Source: Pycnopodia helianthoides
Taxonomy: Eukaryota; Echinodermata; Asteroidea; Forcipulatida; Asteriidae
NCBI GenBank assembly: GCA_032158295.1
Contig: CM063246.1
Location: 16,279,168 to 16,343,167 of the forward strand
Length of the DNA stretch: 64,000 bases
Direction: 5' to 3'
Part shown: one piece after another, positions 52,740 through 64,000 of the stretch
How positions within the stretch are numbered: the first letter of the stretch is position 1
Layout of the letters: every line of letters begins with the position of its first letter
Made by a program: the position numbers and the translations under genes
Notes under the pieces: generated by a model
What the model saw: only the letters and a program-made list of their open reading frames with translations
Databases searched by the model: none
What the model was told of the DNA's origin: nothing

Positions 52740-54065
52740 TAAATTGAATTGCTCGTACAAAGAGGGTGTGGTGCCTAAGCAATGGAAAAAGGCCATAGTA
52801 GTGCCAATACCCAAAACGAAGCCCCCTACGGCTGATAAACTTACATGTTTGTAGGCCAGTTTCTTTGACTGACTGCTTTGCAAAGATAGGGGAGGATTTT
52901 GTAACAAACTGGGTTTTGGATGATATTCAAGACAAAATTGACCCACAGCAATTTGGCAATGTCAAAGGCATTTCGACCTCCCATTATTTAGTTAGTCTCC
53001 TTCATTCACTTCATCAAGGTGCTGACAAGGTCGACAATATTGGGACCGTGGTTCTGACGGATTTCTCCCAAAGCGTTTGATATGATTGATCATACCATCC
53101 TCATTGAGAAATTCATCCGCTTGGGAGTCTGTAGATCCATCGTCCCTTGGTTGTGTGACTTTGTCAGCAACCGCGCCCAATGTGTACGTTACAACCAAGC
53201 TCTCTCAGAGTACAAGGTTCTCAGTGGAGCTCTCCTTCAAGGAACTAAACTCGGCCCCATTGGTTTCCAGGTCGTTATTAACGACGCTGGTCATGATTTG
53301 GGTGAAAAGATTAAGTGCTGGAAATATGTGGATGACTTGACATTTGCTGAAAATCGTTCCTGTTTCCAACCTAGTAGGCTGCAAGTAGTTCTTGATGAAT
53401 TTTCTGAATGGATCAACACCAACAAACTCAGCCTGAATTCCTCCAAGTGTCAAGCCATCCAAACATGTTTCAAAACTAAACCCCCACCACATGCCGAGCT
53501 GAGCCATGCGGGAGTCCCTCTGAACTTTGTATCAGAGGCAAAGGTCCTAGGAGTATGGCTACAGAATGACCTCTGATGGGAGAAAAATATAAATGAAATT
53601 TCTAAGAAAGCCAATCAAAAACTGTATATGCTCCGCCTGTTAAAGAGGTTTGGATTCAATGATGATGAACTCATTTCAGTTTATAAAAGTTATGTGAGGC
53701 CTGCTGTTGAATATGCTGATGTTACTTGGTCTTCATCAATTACTGCTGCCCAGAAGAAGACTCTGGAGCACCTGCAAAAACGTGCATGCAGAACCATTTT
53801 GGCACAGCGCTATACTTCGTATGCGAATGCAATGCAGCTTTGCGGGCTTGAATCTCTTACATGCAATTGGAGGGAGAATCATTGTCTCAGCTTGGCCGAA
53901 GGACTTGCCAATTCAGAACGTACAAATGATCTTCTCCCTCCTACCAGACGGGAGTCTCATGCCCGCAACCTGCGTAATGCACATCATTATTCCCACTTAC
54001 GCAACAGGACATCACGATTCAAAAACAGCCCAATACCTTATTTTATCAGCTTGCTGAACAAGTAA
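52740..54065 (+). pseudogene. LINE reverse transcriptase and C-terminal part, nearly open
   Basis: Blocks in order: KEGVVPKQWKKAIVVPIPKT (52765), IDPQQFGNVKGISTSHYL (52960), VVLTDFSQS (53055), IEKFIRLGVCRSIVPWLCDF (53110), LQGTKLGPIGFQVVINDA (53235), the intact catalytic KYVDDLTFAE (53325), and the C-terminal thumb and His/Cys part (VYKSYVRPAVEYADVTWSSS, 53680; ending FISLLNK, 54065). Only three or four breaks separate the parts: stops near 52855 and 53576 and a shift near 53080. The endonuclease is missing, so this is a 5'-truncated copy, as is typical for LINEs. Same family as 31760-32480. Confidence 0.9.
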
Positions 54066-54589
54066 ATATTTTTTTTCTTTTGCTCTGTGACCAGCTGTTA
54101 AAGGAACACGTTACCTTCGGGTTGGGCGCTTTTGGGCTATAACAAGCGTTTGATGTATAATGAGCACGGTCGGAAAGATGTTTAAAAAGTAGAATATAAT
54201 GATCCACACAAACGTGCCTTAGAAATGCTTCGCTTTTGATAACTTTCGCGAAACAAAATGCTCCGCCATTTATGAGAGTCAAGATTTTGACTCCCATAAA
54301 TGGCGGACAAATTCTATTAGTCTTATTTCCAGTCGCAGCTGTTGAACTACGACTGAGCAAATATTTTATTAAAAATGTTACGATTACCATCTGTTTATTG
54401 TATTCCAATAAATATCCAGTTAATAAATGAATGAAAAAAGAAAGAACGAACACCTTGTTTTTGTGCTTGCAACAAAAACTTATATCTAGTTTTTACTTCT
54501 TCAGCTTCTTCTCAGCGTCGATTGTCTGCAAGTAATGACACACTTTCCAAACTCACATAAATTTGAAACTTGAAACATAGTTAGATATT

Positions 54590-56256
54590 CATTAGTAGAA
54601 GAAATATTTTGCGTCACAATGACGTCACCAGGTGTCGAATTACAAGGTTTTTAAAGTTTTTAAAGGACCATTTGCTTTTTGATGTAACTTCAGCAATTTG
54701 AAAGCCTTGATGTTCATATTTAGGCATCTGATAGTTCAAGACTGGGGCAACATTTGAAAAGTTAACGTCAAAATCGTACCGTCCGATCGCACCGGAAGGT
54801 CAAAGTCTGCCTTTGTGTTTTTTCGTGAAACATTTCAATTTTGGGGCATAACTCAAGATTCAAATTGAATTAAACATTGAAACTCATAGGACAATTGAAC
54901 CTCAATATCAAGACAACACAAACTTGATGATGTCATGATGACGTCATCAGGATTTGAATTACAATAAAACAAAGTTTAATATTTGTAAAAATCATAACTC
55001 GTGAACCACATGTTGGATTTTTACAATCTACACATCATCGGACAGGTCGTTGAAGATGTAACAAACGCTACACAAAACTTGACCCCACGTGACTTTGACT
55101 TCCGGTTCAAACCGGAAGCTGAAAATTTCAAAAATTCATATCTAAAATACTAGTTAACTTTTCAGCATGATGTCTGTATCAGGTTGTAGAAAGTTAAGTC
55201 TGCCCAAACTTTTGTAGGTCCTTAAGCATTCTCAAACTTTTGCACAGAGATGACATAAACTTGACCTTAACTACCGGTTGAAATCGAATGTTAAAGCCCA
55301 CGTAAGTGTTAACCCGCATTCTAACTGTGTATAATGCAAAAGCACTGTGGCGGGCTGTTCTGCTCCACTGATCACAATGTCCACGCACGAAGCCTGATTT
55401 GGCATTTAGGCTGTGCATGGAACAATCTTGCTCTATGACCACCAAATTTGACCATTTTTGTCGACCAACAAAGACACACTTTTTAAGCTCACACAACCTT
55501 CAAACTTCGCACATAGTAAGCTCTTCACTAGGAGACATGGTATAATTTTGGGCTCTCATAATTTAGCCAAATTTAGAATACAAACACACTTTATGAAGAC
55601 ATCAACTAAAACATTTAATTTTAATTACGTGACTAGAACTTAATATAATTTATGGCAATGAAAAAAATGTGAGCAAATCTATTTGAAACCGAATTTATGG
55701 TGCCGTTTTTACGCGAAAGTAAAAGCACAAGTTACGGTGTCCCGGATTAGCCATTGTGTTTAGCTGTGCGTTCTTAAATCCTTCCAAAAAGAAATGTTGA
55801 TAAGAATACGTAAATCTGTAGATATCTTGGTAAACTTTGTAATCATGGTTGTATAAATGTTTAATTATATACATGTAGGGTGAAACCTACAAAAGGCGCT
55901 CATGCTTTCTAACAAATCCAAACTATAAAAGAAACTATAAAAGAAAAAGAAAACTATTCATTGTGGACACGAGTAAATCGTGGTGTGCAGCGCTTGTCGG
56001 CGACAGTGAGGAGCAAATTGCGCTCTAGCGGTATAAATTTGCCATTTGGAACATTAAAAGAATATGCAAAATTCAATTATAAGATTCTAAAGCGTTAATC
56101 AACCCAGTAATCAAAAGTGTGTAGCTTGTTAGGCACGCCACAAAACAGTAATAGCACAAAATTCAACTAAATGCAATAGCTCACGCATTGACACAACACT
56201 GACCCCATTGATAGCCGAACACCTCGGTGTTTGTTTGTACAAACACTAAATTCTAG
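54590..56256 (+). mobile_element. Helitron-like non-autonomous repeat, copy B
   Basis: It is parallel to copy A at 16.7-18.2 kb: GCGTCACAATGACGTCACC (54611), GATGTCATGATGACGTCATC (54928), ACTTCCGGTTCAAACCGGAA (55098), then the shared GATAGCCGAACACCTCxGTG and the 3' end: hairpin GTGTTTGTTTGTACAAACAC (56227-56246), six bases, CTAG (56253-56256), T. A stretch at about 55550-56170 is not shared with copy A. The 5' end is not fixed. Confidence 0.65.
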
Positions 56257-57270
56257 TTATTGTAACAAAAATCAAAGTAATCTAATAAGTTGTTATTGTT
56301 AGTTGCCCCTTTAAGTGTTAAATAATTGGTAGAGCCCTCTGTTGGTGATTTTTTGCTGAGGTTGAGATGACACTGTTGTTATTATGCAAGACCACAGCAA
56401 CCCAGTTTCATTGTTATTGATGTGATTTTGTTGTTCCTTTGAGCCTTTGTGACTAACCCAGTTACCCAGCTGGCCAACTAGCCACTGGAAAGTGTTATGT
56501 AAGGCCTTTTCTAAGTTAGCGTGTGACCTAGTGGAAATTTCCATTTAGATTTTTGCCACTTTCATAAAAACTACAGGCAGCATGGTCTGGTGTGGATTCT
56601 ACGATTGGGAGCGGTGGTGGATGGACCATTTTTGATAGTAAAATGGCTGAAGTTAGCCAGAGGCCAGATGGCCCATTTTCAGAGTTAGATTATTTTTGAT
56701 AGAGGATTATTTTGCCTTATTTCCAATTACACCATCCACCACCTTATCTTATCTGTACTGTGCTGTCCTGTGTACTGTAAGTACTATTTTGTTATCATTT
56801 ACCTTGTGCCGATATTTCGCCATGCTTACCGCCCCCTTATATTTTGTCTAATAATTGTTTGAAGTCCATGCAGTACCCACGGCTACGATTTCGGTCGTAG
56901 CTGGGGTACTGTAACTTTACAAAAATACCTTCCTGCTTTACATTTTTGCTGGCTGGCTCTGCCATTGCTTTGTATTAAATCTGCTTTTGCTTTATATTAA
57001 ATTGAACAGTGTAATCTAAAAAAGTAAATTGCATACCCTGAGCAGTTAATGATGAAGTTGTGAGACGAAGTGACGAACATTTAATTAAACTGATTAATAA
57101 TCGTGAAATGCCTGAAAACTTGTTTTCCCTATAAATTTATTATTTAGTTGGCTTGTGTCTTTTTTTTTATTTTTGCATTAAATTTATCTTCTCGTTGGCA
57201 TTTCATAACTGGCAGCAGACCCCTAATTTTCAGAGTGTGGGGCGCCGTTACATTATTATTATTATTAAAA
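56257..57270. other. No recognised gene
   Basis: A short inverted word pair at 56868-56906 (GTACCCACGGCTACGA, then TCGTAGCTGGGGTAC) forms an imperfect hairpin. Nothing else was recognised. Confidence 0.4.
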
Positions 57271-58165
57271 GTTAAAACGTCATGATGACGTCATCGGGTG
57301 TCGAGTAACAATAAATATAAGTAAAATATTTTTAAAAATCATAACTCATGAACCACACAATGGATTTTTACAATCTATACATCATCGGAGAGGTTGTCCA
57401 ACACTTGACAAGTGCCAAACACAGTTTGACCCCATTTGACCTCGGTTCAAAACGGGAGTTAATAACAACAAAAATTCATATCTCAAAAACTGCTTATATT
57501 ATGAGTCTAAATGTTTAACACCGGATTGTAGGTCTTTGAGCCTTCTCAAACTTTTGCACAGAGATGATGCCAATTTGACCTTAACTTCCGGTCGAAATCA
57601 GACGTTAAAGCCCATGAGTGTGATTACCCGCGTTTTAACTGTGTATAATGCAACCATGTATAGTGCAAAAGCACTGTGGCTGGCTGTTCCGCTCTACTGA
57701 TCACAGGGGGGGGTCAAAGTCCATTTGGCATTGGCTATGCATAGAACATAGAGAAAGCATAGAGCAAGGCTGTATGGGCTGTAAGTCTAATCATGGAGCT
57801 TTTTATAGCTCCATGGTCTAATCCAAATGTGAGCATTTTTGTCAAATAACAAGACACACTTCCAAAGATCACACAACCTTCAAACTTCGCACATAGTTGG
57901 CTCTTCACTTGTAGAAGACACCGCTTTCTTGACGTCATAGTGACGTCATCAGGTGATCGATTAAATAAAAAAAAAGTTTAATATTTGAAAAATTCATAAC
58001 TTATGAACCATGCATTGGATTTTTACAATCTATACATCATCAGAGAGGTCTTCCAAAAATAAACAAACGCTACACAGTGTTTGACCTTAATTTACCTTGT
58101 CTTCCGGTTGAAAGCCGAAGTTAAGTAGAAAACTTAGCATTTATTTCCTGTGTAATAGGTAGAAC
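57271..58165 (+). mobile_element. Helitron-like repeat, copy C, 3' truncated
   Basis: It shares ACGTCATGATGACGTCATCG (57278), ATCATAACTCATGAACCACA, CTTCCGGTCGAAATCAGACG, then GACGTCATAGTGACGTCATC (57930) with copies A and B in the same order. It ends in unique DNA before the hairpin and CTAG. Confidence 0.65.
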
Positions 58166-58939
58166 CTGTAAAAAAATTCACTTCAAAAGGTGGTCGCGTT
58201 TTTGAGATATCACCGAAAAACCGGAGCGAATATTTCCACGGCAGGAAGAATATTCCCCATAGCAATACACAGTCTGAAAAGCGTTTATGCTTCTCAGATT
58301 CAAGTTTTAGGGGAATAAAAAGTGATATATTTTCCATAACCATAGTACTTTGAGGTTAAAAGTTTCTCAAAATTCATTTTACTACCCAAAGTTGCTGTAC
58401 TTCTTACCAAGTAATTATTTATTGCCATTAATTTTCAGAGTCATTAGCTTCATGCACAGGACACTTTGCAGTTATAGGTCCCCTAAGCCTTCAAGTCTGC
58501 AACTCTTTAAAAAAAGCCTTCAACAACTAACATGAAAAAAAGTTCTGGATTTTGTTGACTGCTTATTTATCCAACGACTGCCTATGAAAATGCCTTTGAC
58601 TTCAAATGACTGCTTTTGGACTGCTAAGCTTTCATTGTCACCAACTGCTACATTTCAGTTACAGACTGCTTAATAATTATAATGGGCTGCTTAGAGTTAA
58701 GCAGTAGACTGCTTACAGACTGCTTTTTTATGGCAAGGGAAATTCCTGTTGACAAATTTAAGTATAAAATCCCACCAGGATCCCGGTTGTGAATATTATC
58801 CCGCCGGGAATCCCAATATTCTTCCAACGCAGATCCTGGTTGTGAATCATCCCGCCGGGATCCCGGTTCTTCCATGGTTCTTCCAACCGGGATCACGGGT
58901 GTGAATGTTATCCCGCAAGAAATCCCAATTCTTCCAACC

Positions 58940-59130
58940 GGGATCCCGGTTCATACAACCGGGATCCCAGATGTTAATATTATCCCGATTCTTCCAACCG
59001 GGATCCCGGATGTTAATATTATCCCGATTCTTCCAACCAGGATCCCAGATGTTAATATTATCCCGATTCTTCCAACCGGGATCCCGGATGTTAATATTAT
59101 CCCGCCGGGAATCCCGGTAACTAAAACCGG
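58940..59130. repeat. 39-bp minisatellite built on CCGGGATCCCGG
   Basis: Units of CTTCCAACC-GGGATCCCGG-ATGTTAATATTATCCCGATT start near 58952, 58991, 59030 and 59069. Less regular GGGATCCCGG words extend from 58780 to 59190. Each unit holds a 12-bp palindrome and one BamHI-like core. Because 39 is a multiple of three, frames with a 13-residue repeat stay open on both strands; these are not taken as genes. Confidence 0.92.
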
Positions 59131-59238
59131 GATTCTGGTAAGAAACCGGGTTCCCGCCTGGATTTCTCTATCCCGCCAGGATCCCGCCTGGATCCCAGTT
59201 ACATTTTCTATGGGGTTATCTATTTGCACAGATAGTGT

Positions 59239-59264
59239 CATGTACATGTACATGTACATGTACA
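59239..59264. repeat. TGTACA repeat
   Basis: ATGTAC occurs about four times in a row. The same word is scattered all over the window as ACATGTA. Confidence 0.9.
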
Positions 59265-59269
59265 GCACA

Positions 59270-62142
59270 TGAAGGCTTTTAGTACATCAGGGGCAGGAAG
59301 TGTAACTTGACACTGTCCATTGCATCACTTCCTGTGTGGGAAGTTTGAGTTCTAACTGGCACTAATGCAAAGGCTACTGCAAACACCAGGCTGAAGTCAG
59401 CACATATTATGTGCCAGCACAAAATTTGGTACTGGCCATCAAATGACAGTGCGAGTGGAATCCCAAATTCTTGTGTTACTACATGTACCTCAATTTCATT
59501 TGCAATGTTTTCATTGTAAAATCAGGAAAGTTTTTTCTTCTTAGATGTCTTCCTTATAATTATCCAAAAGCATGATTCATAAGGGCCCCAATAAAATTGG
59601 TTCACTACATTGTAATTAGCTCAGCACAACTAATTTAACAACTGCATAATTATTGCCCGTTTGCGAATTTACTATACAAGTTGTAAATTACGCACACCTA
59701 ATTTTCATTTGAAAAGAAGTAGGCCTAATAATTAAAAAGTGATGAAATCTTGTGTTTTTTCTTCAGAGATGTCTGAAGTGATTCTGTGTCTCCATGTTTA
59801 TTGCAACCTCAGAATAACGGTCCCATGACCTCTTACGTGTACAATACTACGCGGGGGAAAGTAGTCCCTATTATACATATCACAACATCCCCCTTCCTTT
59901 GAAAAGTACAATTTCAGTTGGTTATAGATGTGTCTAGGAGAATGAAATTTATTGTAAACAGTAACTTTTAAATTGTAACATCAACAAGAACTGGAATAAA
60001 ACTTTGCTAATTGATGCAAATGGTACGCCTAAGAGGTGCATGTGAATAGGCAGCATTTTAAATGAAACATTAATGTAACTGTAGGCAAGAATGAAAAACT
60101 GGAACAGTGTAACTTTTAAGTTTATAATAAATCACTACAGACTAAACTCTGTCTGATAAACCAATCAAGGTGTCCAAGCAAGTGATAGCTACTTTGGTGT
60201 ATAGCTTTTATGTGGTGTATCGAGTTGGTTTATGAATGGTTCTACCAGATCGCGTTGTGTAGGTGTGATGTTGGGTCTGGTAATTATGTTTGGTGGTTGC
60301 TTGGTAACAGGGTGGTTGTTGGTTTTGGGCGGTATGGTCATTCTGTGTGTCAGGACATTGGTCAGTCAGGCCTGTTGTGAACCGATCTTATTTTGGCACA
60401 CATGGTTTGAGTGCCTGGCTTGGTACTTCTCTCAGATGTGATCGGTTGCGCCTGAGTGTGTTGCCATTTGGGGTTCTGACTTCATATGATCTAGGCTGGC
60501 TACACAGGTTTGTGACTGTCCCGGGTATCCATGTGTTGGTCTTGTGGTCCAACATTCTGACTTTCTGACTGATGTAGAGGGGGTTTTGTTCCCATGCATG
60601 CTTATTGTCGTGACACTTCCAAATGCATCGTTTGTAGACAACACATCAGGAAATCGGACTCCTTCACCAGCCTTAATTACTGGTGGTACCACCCATAAGA
60701 CAAGGGTCTTGTTACTTGCACCAACACTAATCTCATCAATCTAATACATGTATCTTGCAAAGTTAACAATGTACTAGGTGAAACAAGAAGTACACTAAAG
60801 CATGTAAAGGGGCGCATCTGTTGCCATGGATCCACAGTCAACACCCAAAAGCTGGATACACCTGTAGGACATCATTTCAACCTTCCTAATCACTCCATTT
60901 CTGACATGACTTTATAGGGCATTGGAAGCACTAGGTAACCACAGAGAGACTGTTCGTCTGAGTAGGGAGAAACTGTGGATAAGGCACCTCCAGACCATTC
61001 AGCCCCATGGTTTGAACATCCAAGAAGGAAATGACTAATAACCTTTTGTCTTTGCCTTCTCCTTTTCCCAAAAGATATCTTCCTTTTTAGTCTGCCTTAT
61101 TCACTCATTAATTACTCTTTCTCCCTCTTCCAACCTTCGATTTTGTCCTTTGTGTTACCAACTTCTTGTGGTCAAACCATCCCCCCCCCCTTTGTCTCCT
61201 TATTTATTGTTTACCCCTTGTTTTTTCTTCTCTCTCTCTCTATTCATGTATTTCCACTTGACTGCTTGTGTTTCACTCGTATACCTGTTTGGGTGTGTTG
61301 TCATGTCATTTAGCCTTTGAGAAAGACTCTGATAGGGTCGAAACGTCAGGCCATTAACTATTTTTTGCACTTACCATCTAGATCCTTTTGGTTGGTAAGC
61401 AGTTTGCAACAGCTTATTCTATTTTCTTAAAATATAACATTGATTCAATATTATTTTTTGATTTGCTATTAAAAACATTAAATATGTTTTTTTAATTTTA
61501 TTTTATTTAAAATTTATTTAGTCATTTTCATAGTGTTGGATGCATTTGTTTGCATCGGCTGTACTTAAATAATACAACATTGAGTATACGCGAAACTTGG
61601 TAGTTGTAGTGGGATGGCTGCGAACAGATGAGCAGCACAGCAAGGGGACTATGCCCTTGCTGTTGAGGTGAGAAAGGGGAGATATCGCAAAAAATGTCAT
61701 CAATACTAAAAAGGTTTTCCCATCACTGTATGAGGTGCTGGGTGTAGTAGTCAGAGACATCGAGAGTCTGTTGGTGAAGAAAGCGGAAGCATCAGACAGA
61801 CCGAGCGGACCGTAGCAGTGTGCCATTGGAGGAGAAAGTGGAGTTGCTTGCAGCCTTTGGAAACAGACATCTTTTGTTTTGGCTTCAGGATGCAGAGAAG
61901 AACAAGTAGTAGTAAATGCGTTTGACGTTTTGATGGAATCTTCCAAACAATTAGATGTACCAAAAAAGAAGAAGAATCCACCACCCGAAAAGACAAACTG
62001 TACAATGATTGAATTGACCTACATGTAGTTACGGAAAAAGACATAGGTTGGTGAGGAGTTGAGGTAGCAGAGAGTGAGGGGTCATTATGCTCTCCATGTA
62101 AGTTGAATATTTTTATAACAAAAATTCTCATCCATAAAATAT
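59270..62142. other. No recognised gene
   Basis: Open stretches at 60232-60744 (both strands) and 61518-62224 (minus) show no domain that I can name. Confidence 0.4.
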
Positions 62143-62502
62143 TTAAAGGTATTATACAGGATTGGTAGAGCTGACAAAACAGTCGCAAACAAAGTTCATG
62201 TTTTGTGTGATTAACCATATACATGAAATAACAAACCTGTGAAAATTTGAGCTCAATTGGTCATCAAGATCACAAGAAAATAGTGAAAAGAGACCTTATG
62301 TGTTTTCTGTTTTTCAAACATCGAGTTTATTATCGCACGCGATAAAAACCTATTAATATTTATTTCTCAGAAACGATAGCATTTTAGGCAGAAATATTTT
62401 AAGGAACCCTTTCTACCATTACTTACTTTAAGTCATGTAAGTTATGTGTGAATCTGAACATTTGTGTTTTTCGATCTTACCAATAGTGTACAGGGCCTTT
62501 AA
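62143..62502 (-). repeat. TTAAAGG dispersed repeat, copy 3
   Basis: It begins TTAAAGGTATTATACAGGAT and ends GTGTACAGGGCCTTTAA. It is the reverse complement of copy 1, with TTATCGCACGCGATAAAA in the centre. Confidence 0.88.
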
Positions 62503-62999
62503 TGCTCTTTTACTTAAAAAAAAAAAAAAAAAAATTGACCTACTGACTCTACCTTTTGAGGACCCTCTTTTTTGGCCTTAGGTAGAAAACATTAGCACTT
62601 AGGGCCTATTTCTTGTGTAAACTTTTTATTTAATAGTAAACCTAAATAGTAAATTTAATAGTAAACCCTGCATTTTACTTGCCTCTAGGAATTTTTAGTA
62701 GCCCAGATTTTATATATGTATTGTCTAAAAATGTATCTTTTTAATGTATGGCTAGCAATTATCACAACCTAATGGTCAAATGAAGTTACGGTACATTCAC
62801 ACACTTGAAAGTATATTAACTTCGCCGAAGTCCATTAATAGTGCAGCCAGCCACCAAACATGGTGAGATCAACATAATAAAAAACTCAAACAACGAGAGC
62901 AAACCAATCACTGTACCAGGAATAACACTCCGCACTAATGCTATATAATAATATATTAGCAATAAGTACCTAGACCTCATGCAGACTAACATGTCAAAT

Positions 63000-63310
63000 C
63001 TGGTATTGTTCCAATGTCTGTAAGGAATCTATTGTCGTCCCTATCTCCAAAACCATTCCTGCATCTGCCAAAAAGTTGAGACCAATTTGCACAAGTTTTA
63101 GAAGGTTTTGTCGCCAGATGGACAACACTTTGACCTACATATAGAACCCAATCTTAATTCACTGCAGTTCAGAAATCAAGAGGGACTATCTACTGCATAT
63201 TGCCTCATTGGCCTGATGCATACTTTGTACCAGCATGCTGACCAAAACCAAGCAACTTCTACAAACTTCCTCACTAGTCGCCAACAGTGTGTGCACTATA
63301 AGGGAGTCTT
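63000..63310 (+). pseudogene. LINE reverse transcriptase fragment
   Basis: The frame 63108-63341 reads EPNLNSLQFRNQEGLSTAYC, then LIGLMHTLYQHAD, which matches the Q-F-G-N-x-K-G-x-S-T block of the LINE at 52740. Preceding words (SVRNLLSSLSP in another frame) fit the P-I-S-K-x-x-P region. It is short and frame-broken. Confidence 0.65.
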
Positions 63311-63439
63311 ACCCAACTGCACTCATCTCATGCAAGCTTGAGTACCACAAGGAACTTGGCTTGGCAGTCATTGGTGATGCATGCCAGATCTCACCAATTC
63401 TACCCTTAAATGCTTTCTTTGGGATATATAGCCTTAGAT

Positions 63440-63790
63440 CTCAAGAATCTTTCGCAGGATCCTTGCTGTTCCCAAAAGCGCTGCCTTCAGTAACAGATGT
63501 TACCCTCACAATTGTCCCTATTTCAACTAAATGTTTCCCCGGTGCTTTCGGAATGGTGCCAAGTGCTCCAACCACCACAGGGACTACATGTACTTTCACT
63601 TTAACCTGCCGAAACTAACAAAGTTCCCTGGCCAGGTCTTGATATTTCTGGATCTTTTCCATCTCCTTCAAAGCATAGAGAAAGGACAGAGATAAAGCTA
63701 CCCTTATACCAGCCGGCACAGCTCCATGTATGTCAAGGGTCTGACACATCTTCTTCATCTTCTTTTATTAAAGTACAGTAAACCATCTGG
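63440..63790 (-). pseudogene. C-terminal LINE fragment, opposite strand
   Basis: On the minus strand: LSFLYALKEMEKIQKYQDLA (about 63690-63630), then VVPVVVGALGTIPKAPGKH (about 63590-63530) and FGNSKDPAKDS (about 63460). The motif K-Y-Q-D-L and V-V-P-V-V-V-G-A-L-G-x-x-P is known from the C-terminal tail of several marine-invertebrate LINE proteins. It faces the RT fragment at 63000, so the two are separate insertions. Confidence 0.65.
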
Positions 63791-64000
63791 TGTATTATCT
63801 AAACCTAAAACATCTGGACACCAACTTTCTCTGGAACTGGGTAGTACCGTTTTGCAAGCACTTGGAAACCATAACTCTTTCACAGATCCCACTGTCTAAT
63901 CGCCTTGGCCAATTTTGTCATGTCTTTATTTGTACTCTGTCTGTGCCATCATGCTATACTCGCTGACAATATGAATTTATTACAGTCTCCTCTCCCTTAT

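Noticed and set aside
58874..59272. Frames with a 13-residue Ile/Pro repeat
   Set aside because: By-product of the 39-bp minisatellite; the opposite strand is open as well.
60232..60744. Membrane or integrase-like protein on either strand
   Set aside because: Hydrophobic words on the plus strand and weak integrase-tail similarity on the minus strand have no conserved motif order.

Overview
This is a TE-rich stretch of a metazoan nuclear genome. The evidence is spliced exons with GT/AG borders, introns of up to tens of kilobases, non-LTR (LINE), DIRS/Ngaro-type, Gypsy, hAT, Tc1 and Helitron-like elements, tRNA-like SINEs, THAP and P2X7-C domains, and AT-rich intergenic DNA with many ACATGTA motifs. 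The TE and domain mix fits a marine invertebrate deuterostome, with an echinoderm as my best guess. That is an inference; no single gene proves the species. There is no prokaryotic gene layout.

Host-gene layer. A minus-strand gene with a pleckstrin-homology (PH) domain spans most of the left and centre. Four phase-0 exons are visible (40808-40503, 37938-37756, 34291-34199, 7644-7564), and the gene continues past both the first and the last of them. The intron between the last two exons is about 26.5 kb and holds several other genes and elements. One is a minus-strand gene for a P2X7-type C-terminal (P2RX7_C) domain protein (28337-24634), whose second exon is split by a 1378-bp hAT-type transposon with a perfect 8-bp target duplication. 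Another is a plus-strand gene (15771-18999) coding for a Rep-like protein with an HUH endonuclease domain and an SF3-type helicase domain, interrupted by a 1.9-kb intron. A THAP-domain first exon lies at 42044 on the plus strand.

Mobile layer, left to right. A broken ZBED/hAT transposase sits at 1-697. A degenerate DIRS-type retroelement (1906-6092, minus) carries a nested MITE. Then come a LINE endonuclease piece at 10 kb, a tRNA-like SINE with a 60-bp tandem array at 12.4-12.9 kb, a broken THAP copy at 13.4 kb, a 216-bp inverted-repeat unit present twice (14 and 21.8 kb), and a Helitron-like repeat inside the Rep intron. These are followed by a CACTA-like MITE (19.2 kb), an intact Tc1-type transposase (20.3-21.4 kb), two hAT elements (25.8 and 32.7 kb), an Ngaro-like recombinase plus SGNH piece abutting a LINE (35.7-37.1 kb), nested MITEs (39.2-40.1 kb), a LINE (44.8-47.3 kb), a Gypsy pol remnant (47.9-48.9 kb), a 955-bp tandem array (49-51.1 kb), further LINE pieces (52.7-54.1 and 63-63.8 kb), two more Helitron-like copies (54.6-58.2 kb) and a 39-bp minisatellite (58.9 kb).

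Most interesting points: the intron-bearing HUH-SF3 Rep gene; the precise hAT disruption of the P2RX7_C gene; the dispersed repeat family that combines Helitron-type 3' ends with CRE palindromes (TGACGTCA); and the 216-bp unit that keeps its orientation while its flanks are inverted. All domain calls come from reading motifs by eye. No database search was run.
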